Assembly (NCBI RefSeq): GCF_021049265.1 | Contig: NZ_CP088018.1 | Location: forward strand, 2,914,001-2,978,000 | Direction: 5' to 3' | DNA: 64,000 bases | DNA from: Ruania suaedae | GTDB lineage: Bacteria; Actinomycetota; Actinomycetes; Actinomycetales; Beutenbergiaceae | Shown here: positions 59,494 to 64,000 of the stretch, piece after piece | Numbering within the stretch: the first letter of the stretch is position 1 | Layout: each line of letters begins with the position of its first letter | The notes under the pieces: model-generated | Databases searched by the model: none | Told to the model about the DNA's origin: nothing | The model's input: the letters and a program-made list of their open reading frames with translations, nothing else | Translations under genes and position numbers: made by a program

Positions 59494-60776
59494 GCAAGAA
59501 CGACGAGTTCACCATCTCCGGTGAGGGCGCGGCACACGCCGGCACCGAACCACCACGACGGCGACCCCGGGCCGGGTCGGGCCCGTGGCCCTGGGCGTTG
59601 CTCGCCGTCGTGCTGCTGGTGGGCGCTGTGCTGACCTCGCCCGGCGGGGAGCGACCGGTGGCGGAGGCCTGGTCGGTGGCGGTCGAGGACGCGGCCGCGG
59701 CCGGTGTCTGGGTCCTCGGCTCAGAGGTGGTCGCCACGGTCGAGGGGGACGAGGTCGTCGCTCGCGGCACCGGCGACGGGCACGAGCAGTGGCGGATCTC
59801 CGTGCGCGAGCCCCACTGCTCCGCCGACGGCGACCGGCTGGCGTGCGTCGCCTCCGGCCCGCCCTCGCGGTCCACGCCCGGAGCGATCACGCTCGTCGAC
59901 GCCGCCGGGCAGACGACGGTGATGCAGCTCGAGGGAGCACACCTGGCGGTGCCCCTGGGCGAGGACGTCGTGGTGGCGGGCGGGTCCGGCGCCGACGAGC
60001 GCTGGCTGGCCCGGATCGACCCCGACGGCGCCGAGGTCTGGCGCACCGTGGTCGAGGAGGCGTCCTCGAACCGTTCGGTGCCGCTGACCTTCGCCGAGCT
60101 CACGCTCACGCCACGGCAGATCGTCTGGCGCTACGGCCCGGACGAGTTCGCACCGCCCGATCCGGGCATGGTGGACCCGGCCACCGGCGAACGGCTCCCG
60201 ACCCTCAGCGCCGCGCCCTACACCTCGAGCCTGCCGCTGGAGTTCGAACGCACGCTCATCCACCTCGCGGCTGACTCCCGTGCCCCCGACGGCGAGATCG
60301 CCGTGATGACCGGTGGCGTCGCCGAGGGCGCCGAGGGCGACTGGCTGTGGCGCTGGGACGTCGACGAGATGCCGCTGGCGGTCTCGGAGTCCCACGTGAG
60401 GACCATGGTGAACGCCGACCTCGCCGCGTCATTCGCGGGCGGGCCGCTCGGATACGCGGCGCTGCGCACACGCACCCTGCAGGAGGGCCGGATCGAGGAG
60501 TCGACGACGTCCTACCGATCGATCGGCTGCCCCTGCGCGTGGGCGGGCGGGACGCTGGTGGCTCACGGCTACGCGGTGGCCGACCGCGAGGCACTGGCGC
60601 AGGGCCCGTACCGGCTCGATGTGCTGATGATCGAGGGCACCGAGGTGGTGGCCAGCTTTCCGCGCCAGACCCTCATGCCGGCCGACCAGGGCGCCCGGCC
60701 GGCCGGCCTCGCCACCGACGGCTCGACGGTGTTCCTGCGCCAGGACGGGCGGCTGCTGGCGCTGGACACCCCCTGA
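59490..60776 (+). CDS. Membrane-anchored PQQ-like beta-propeller protein, array copy 5
   Basis: A 428-residue paralogue, last of the array. NDEFTISGEG tail, PRRRPRAGSGPWPW and helix LLAVVLLVGAVLTSP like copy 4, but the post-helix SPGGERP and the cysteines (EPHCSADGDRLACVAS, C-x8-C; GCPCAWAGGTLV) like copies 1 and 2, so it appears mosaic. Fewer clear blades than the others (GTGDGHEQWRISV, DPDGAEVWRTVV). Ends 10 bases from the convergent SDR gene. Confidence 0.84.
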   Translation: MSKNDEFTISGEGAAHAGTEPPRRRPRAGSGPWPWALLAVVLLVGAVLTSPGGERPVAEAWSVAVEDAAAAGVWVLGSEVVATVEGDEVVARGTGDGHEQWRISVREPHCSADGDRLACVASGPPSRSTPGAITLVDAAGQTTVMQLEGAHLAVPLGEDVVVAGGSGADERWLARIDPDGAEVWRTVVEEASSNRSVPLTFAELTLTPRQIVWRYGPDEFAPPDPGMVDPATGERLPTLSAAPYTSSLPLEFERTLIHLAADSRAPDGEIAVMTGGVAEGAEGDWLWRWDVDEMPLAVSESHVRTMVNADLAASFAGGPLGYAALRTRTLQEGRIEESTTSYRSIGCPCAWAGGTLVAHGYAVADREALAQGPYRLDVLMIEGTEVVASFPRQTLMPADQGARPAGLATDGSTVFLRQDGRLLALDTP

Positions 60777-60786
60777 GTTCGGGCCG

Positions 60787-61545
60787 TCACAGCGTCGTCA
60801 TACCGCCGTCCACCCGGAACTCCGCCCCGGTGGCGAACGCGCCGTCCTCGCTCGCCAGGAAGACCATGATGCCCTCGACGTCGCGTGCTGTCCCGGCCCG
60901 GCCGAGGGGGATGCGGCCGACGATGGCCGCCCGGGCGTCCGGGTCGTCGGAGATGGTCGTGACCAGTGGGGTCTCGGTGTATCCGGGCACGACGACGTTG
61001 ACCCGGATCCCGTCGCTCGCATAGGCCGCCGCGGCGGCGCGGGCGAGCCCGTGACCACCGGCCTTGGACGAGCTGTAGGCGCTGAAGTCCTGACCCTCGC
61101 CGTTGAGCGCCGTCGGGCTGCCGGTCACGATGATCGAACCACCACCGCAGACCTGCAGGGAACGGACAGCGTGCTTGAGCGTGAGGAAGGTGCCGGTGAG
61201 ATTGACCTCGATCGTCCGGCGCCAGACCTCAAGGTCCAGATCGCCCACCTTTGCGTCCTGACCGAAGAGCTGGACTCCGGCATTGGCGACCACGACATCC
61301 GGACGCCAGCCGGCCTCCGCGAGTTCGGCGAAACCTCGCTCGACACTGGCCTCGTCCGCGATGTCGACCGTCAGCGGCCGTCCGTGGGGGCCGGTGCCCG
61401 CCGCCTCGACGGCACCCTCGTGGTCGCGGTCAGCGTAGACCACCCGCGCGCCCTCGGCGAGGAACCGGTCGGCGACCGCTCGGCCGATACCCGCTGCCGC
61501 ACCGGTGACCAGCGCCGTCCGGCCCACCAATCGTCCCTGGTTCAT
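60787..61545 (-). CDS. Short-chain dehydrogenase/reductase (SDR)
   Basis: A 252-residue classical SDR: cofactor site ALVTGAAAGIGRAVADRFL, an acidic residue after strand 2 (VVYADRDHEG) favouring NAD, VVANAGVQ, catalytic serine in IIVTGSPTAL and YSSSKAGG with the Tyr-Lys pair. The C-terminal EFRVDGGMTTL is typical. AAGGGTG precedes the ATG. It follows the flavoprotein gene by 20 bases and is co-transcribed with it. Confidence 0.93.
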   Translation of the reverse strand: MNQGRLVGRTALVTGAAAGIGRAVADRFLAEGARVVYADRDHEGAVEAAGTGPHGRPLTVDIADEASVERGFAELAEAGWRPDVVVANAGVQLFGQDAKVGDLDLEVWRRTIEVNLTGTFLTLKHAVRSLQVCGGGSIIVTGSPTALNGEGQDFSAYSSSKAGGHGLARAAAAAYASDGIRVNVVVPGYTETPLVTTISDDPDARAAIVGRIPLGRAGTARDVEGIMVFLASEDGAFATGAEFRVDGGMTTL

Positions 61546-61565
61546 GACCGCACCCTTCGTCCGGC

Positions 61566-63719
61566 TCAGTGGACGTTGCCGTCCTCACGGTAGGCCTTCC
61601 ACACGTTCTCGAAGAAGTCGTCCCCCGTGGGCAGGGGACGGACCGGCCGCCACCGGAACACGGGCAGCCCGGCCGGGTCGGCGCCCTCCCGGGCGAGGAT
61701 CTCGGAGAAGGCCGGCTCCGCCGTCGGGATCTCGGAGGGGGCGCAGGCGCCGGAGGCATCGCCGGCCGGGGCGACCCACGCGGTCTCCTGCACCTCGTGG
61801 GCCAGGGCTCCGCCGTCGAGGGTGAACCGGAACAGCTCCGGCAGGTCGAGCTCGGCCTCGGCGTTCTCCCCGTAACCCACCAGCGGCAGCTGTCCCTGCG
61901 GATCGGTGTAGAGCACCGAACCACGGGACTTGCCGCCGTGACCGACGTAGTCGGCCATCGCGGACAGGTAGATGTAGGCGGTGGTGAGGATGTCGCGCAC
62001 CAGGAAGGTGCGGTTCATCGAGCGCCGCGAGGTCTGGTCGGCGCTGATGAGATCCGAGTACGTACTGAGCCATTCGTGCACCTGCACGAGCGCCTCCTGG
62101 ATCGACTCCGGCGAGCGGACCGGCCCGGCCTTGGCGCTCATCAGTTCCTGCACCTGGGTCAGCAGATCGCCGGTGTTGTCGGGGGCACCACCGGCCCGGC
62201 GGGCGGCCGCGGTCTCGGCGAGCGCGATCGCCCCGGCGACCACGGGCTCAGCGGCGCCGGCGAAGGCGTCCGGGTCCACCGGGTCGTCGGTGCGGCGGGC
62301 GGCGATGAACTGCGCCGCCCGGGTCGCCCCCACCTGGCCGCTGTTGAGCGCGGCGCCGCCGGGGCGGTAGACCCCGTGCGCACCGCCGGCCTCCCCCACC
62401 GGGAAGAAACCCGTGATGTTGGACTGCCACCACGCGTCCACCAGCAGACCGCCATTGTTGTGCTGGGCGCACACGTCCACCTCGAGCATCTCCTGCTCGA
62501 GATCCACGTAGGGGTTCTTGTCCAGGTAGAACTGGTAGGCGGGCTCGTTCATGTGCCGCAGCCGTTCGATCGGGGTACCGAAGAGCACCCCGGCCTTCTC
62601 CAGGTACTCCAGCGCCTCCGGCTCGAGCTCGGCGTGGTCGAAGGTCTCCCGCACCGGGTTGGAGCGGAAGTCCAGGAACACCCGGCGCCCCCGCAGCACC
62701 GTCTCGCGGTAGACGAGCAGGTCGATGAGACTGGAGCCGTCCCGGGCCTTGCGGATGTCGAAGGGCCACTGGTAGCCCTTGAGAAAGACCAGGGTGAGCA
62801 TCCGGCCGTAATCGGGAATCGCCTCGGTGAGGAACTCGCGCTCGTCGCCCCCGTCGGCGTCGGTGGAGACGAACCGCGGGACCACCTGCATGTAGGTGCC
62901 CGAGACGTTCCAGCGGGGCTTCGTCGAGGCCAGGCCGAACTGCCACTCGGTGAGGTTCTTGCCGTGCACTCCCGCGCGGTAGGCGGCCCCGGAGGCCCCC
63001 CACTGCCCGTTCGGGAACACCCGGGTGGCGTAGATGCCGGCCGGGCCACCGGTGGCATAGACGACGTTCGTGCAGCGCACCAGCAGGAAGGGTGAGCGTT
63101 CGCCGTCGTGCGGGACGTCGGTGCGCAGCAGCAGGATGCCTCGTACAGCACTGCTCCTGCCCTCGTGATCTACCACCAGATCGACCACACGGCAGTCGTC
63201 GTAGATCGGGGTGCCGTTGCGGGCGACCTTCTTCTCCAGCTGCTCGACCATCGAGCGGGAGGTGTACGGGCCCACGCTGGTGCCGCGGCGGCGGGGATCG
63301 TGGTCGGTCTTGTAGCCGACGAACTCCCCGTACCGGCTCTGCGGGAAGGGCACGCCGAGGTCGCACAGCCGCAGGAACCCTCGGGCCGAGAGCGCCGCCT
63401 CGGCGAGGGCGTTGTCACCATCCATGGCGCCGCCGGAGAAGAGGGTCTGGGCCATCTCGTCCACCGAGTCGGCCTCGGCACCGGACAGGCTCAGCTTGTA
63501 ATAGGTCTGCTTGTCCGAGCCGGCGTTGCGGCTGGCGCCGGCGCCGACCTTGTCGGTGACCATGACGATGTCGTCGGTGCCGAGCTCCCAGAGCCGGTCG
63601 GCGGCACAGAACCCGGCCGAGCCGGTGCCCACCACCACCGTGTTCGCGGTGATGACGGGGATGTCGGTGCCGGCGATGGTGTGGAGCTCGGCCCCGGGGA
63701 CGTCGGTGGTGGCGGTCAT
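61566..63719 (-). CDS. FAD-binding protein of the fumarate reductase/succinate dehydrogenase flavoprotein type
   Basis: A 717-residue flavoprotein. FAD site TVVVGTGSAGFCAADRLWEL (28-47), ASRNAGSDKQTYYKLSLSGA, NVVYATGGPAGIYATRVFPN and the C-terminal FAD loop FFPVGEAGGAHGVYRPGGAALNSGQVGA. Partner iron-sulfur or membrane subunits are absent nearby, so it is probably a stand-alone dehydrogenase or oxidase of a catabolic route with the two SDRs. Two adjacent ATGs (63722, 63719) follow AAGGACC. Substrate unknown. Confidence 0.87.
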   Translation of the reverse strand: MTATTDVPGAELHTIAGTDIPVITANTVVVGTGSAGFCAADRLWELGTDDIVMVTDKVGAGASRNAGSDKQTYYKLSLSGAEADSVDEMAQTLFSGGAMDGDNALAEAALSARGFLRLCDLGVPFPQSRYGEFVGYKTDHDPRRRGTSVGPYTSRSMVEQLEKKVARNGTPIYDDCRVVDLVVDHEGRSSAVRGILLLRTDVPHDGERSPFLLVRCTNVVYATGGPAGIYATRVFPNGQWGASGAAYRAGVHGKNLTEWQFGLASTKPRWNVSGTYMQVVPRFVSTDADGGDEREFLTEAIPDYGRMLTLVFLKGYQWPFDIRKARDGSSLIDLLVYRETVLRGRRVFLDFRSNPVRETFDHAELEPEALEYLEKAGVLFGTPIERLRHMNEPAYQFYLDKNPYVDLEQEMLEVDVCAQHNNGGLLVDAWWQSNITGFFPVGEAGGAHGVYRPGGAALNSGQVGATRAAQFIAARRTDDPVDPDAFAGAAEPVVAGAIALAETAAARRAGGAPDNTGDLLTQVQELMSAKAGPVRSPESIQEALVQVHEWLSTYSDLISADQTSRRSMNRTFLVRDILTTAYIYLSAMADYVGHGGKSRGSVLYTDPQGQLPLVGYGENAEAELDLPELFRFTLDGGALAHEVQETAWVAPAGDASGACAPSEIPTAEPAFSEILAREGADPAGLPVFRWRPVRPLPTGDDFFENVWKAYREDGNVH

Positions 63720-63762
63720 CATGTGGTCCTTCGTGGTGCTGGTGAGGGGCGGGCCGGGGGCA

Positions 63763-64000
63763 TCACAGGCGGGGGATGTGCATCCCGCCGTCGACGTTGA
63801 TGACCTCACCGGTGGAGTAGGGCATCCGCCCCGCCGAGAGCTGGACGACGGCGCCCGCGACGTCCGACGCCGCACCCCACCTCGGCATGGGGGCCAGACC
63901 GTCCGCGAACTGTGCGTCGTACTTCTCCTTGACACCGGCGGTCATGTCCGTGGCGATCACGCCGGGCCGGACCTCGTAGACCACGATGCCTTCGGGGGCC
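63763..64000 (-). CDS. SDR family oxidoreductase, N-terminus outside the window
   Basis: The C-terminal 78 residues of a short-chain dehydrogenase: [20 protein letters not shown] (the usual PG-x-I-x-T-x-M after the active site), [43 protein letters not shown]. It ends 41 bases before the flavoprotein start, so these three genes form one leftward operon. Confidence 0.9.
   Translation of the reverse strand, partial: APEGIVVYEVRPGVIATDMTAGVKEKYDAQFADGLAPMPRWGAASDVAGAVVQLSAGRMPYSTGEVINVDGGMHIPRL

Noticed and set aside
54495-60776. Propeller proteins as PQQ-dependent alcohol dehydrogenases
   Set aside because: They are about 400 residues against roughly 570 or more, lack the vicinal disulfide and catalytic Asp/Ca2+ motifs, and no cytochrome subunit or pqq gene is nearby.
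1-64000. tRNA, rRNA, IS element or prophage
   Set aside because: No cloverleaf-like segment with a CCA-type end, no rRNA core sequence, no transposase or integrase motif and no flanking target duplications were noticed in reading the gaps; a covariance-model scan would be needed to exclude small RNAs.

Overview
The window is high-GC DNA whose gene content and order are those of an actinobacterium. It has complete menaquinone genes including an actinobacterial-type MenJ reductase, and a ResB/ResC (system II) cytochrome c maturation operon. It also has a BldC-like HTH gene beside the 32-residue ribosomal protein bS22, a radA-disA-(membrane protein)-...-mutY order, and many leaderless genes with a TANNNT -10 box. 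Within the phylum the content (xylAB, glpFK, no mycolate or sporulation genes) suggests a Micrococcales-type soil or marine organism. The genus cannot be named from this sequence.

Positions 1-23,000 form a respiratory core. From the left edge come nuoB (cut by the window) and nuoA, read leftward and followed upstream by menJ. Then come menG, divergent menF, an HtrA-type protease, menD-menC, a TetR/SMR efflux pair, menB, an AraC regulator with a DUF1772 protein, an LLM oxidoreductase, a DUF3048 lipoprotein, menE and menA. Eight menaquinone genes are scattered over seven transcription units rather than one operon. From 21,797 down to 17,152 five genes (histidine phosphatase, tlpA, ccdA, resB, resC) are chained by four successive GTGA stop/start overlaps.

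Positions 21,800-37,900 hold housekeeping genes: MarR/YceI, a glutaredoxin, bS22 (too short for normal ORF calling), a BldC-like protein, an AcuC deacetylase-like protein, TrkH/TrkA potassium uptake, proC, radA-disA, an Rv3587c-like membrane protein, a DUF5997/LysR-like pair, a PCu(A)C copper chaperone, mutY, a ketopantoate reductase and ArgA-type acetyltransferase. Positions 37,900-53,900 are carbon metabolism. A SorC/DeoR-type regulator is divergent from glpF-glpK. It is followed by a LacI regulator with an AEC permease, a nucleotide-sugar epimerase-like gene, xylA-xylB divergent from a ROK (XylR) regulator, an ArsR-type regulator facing a cysteine desulfhydrase (Cds1), and a LacI-controlled Gfo/Idh/MocA dehydrogenase with a TIM-barrel isomerase.

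Positions 54,495-60,776 hold the most unusual element: five consecutive paralogous genes, each coding a short cytoplasmic tail with an EF(T/E) motif, a Pro-Trp-rich membrane anchor and an extracytoplasmic PQQ-like beta-propeller. Two strong hairpins precede the array, and the membrane-anchor DNA of the last two copies looks recently exchanged. The right end carries a probable catabolic operon of two short-chain dehydrogenases around a fumarate-reductase-like flavoprotein, cut by the window edge.

Recurrent small-scale signals include about fifteen leaderless promoters, one with overlapping divergent -10 boxes. There are also several operator-like palindromes at regulator genes, three 14-bp iterons at the ArsR gene, an intergenic hairpin repeat present at two loci, and candidate leader ORFs before glpF and bS22. 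No rRNA, tRNA, CRISPR array, transposase or phage gene was seen. No gap between genes exceeds about 300 bases.
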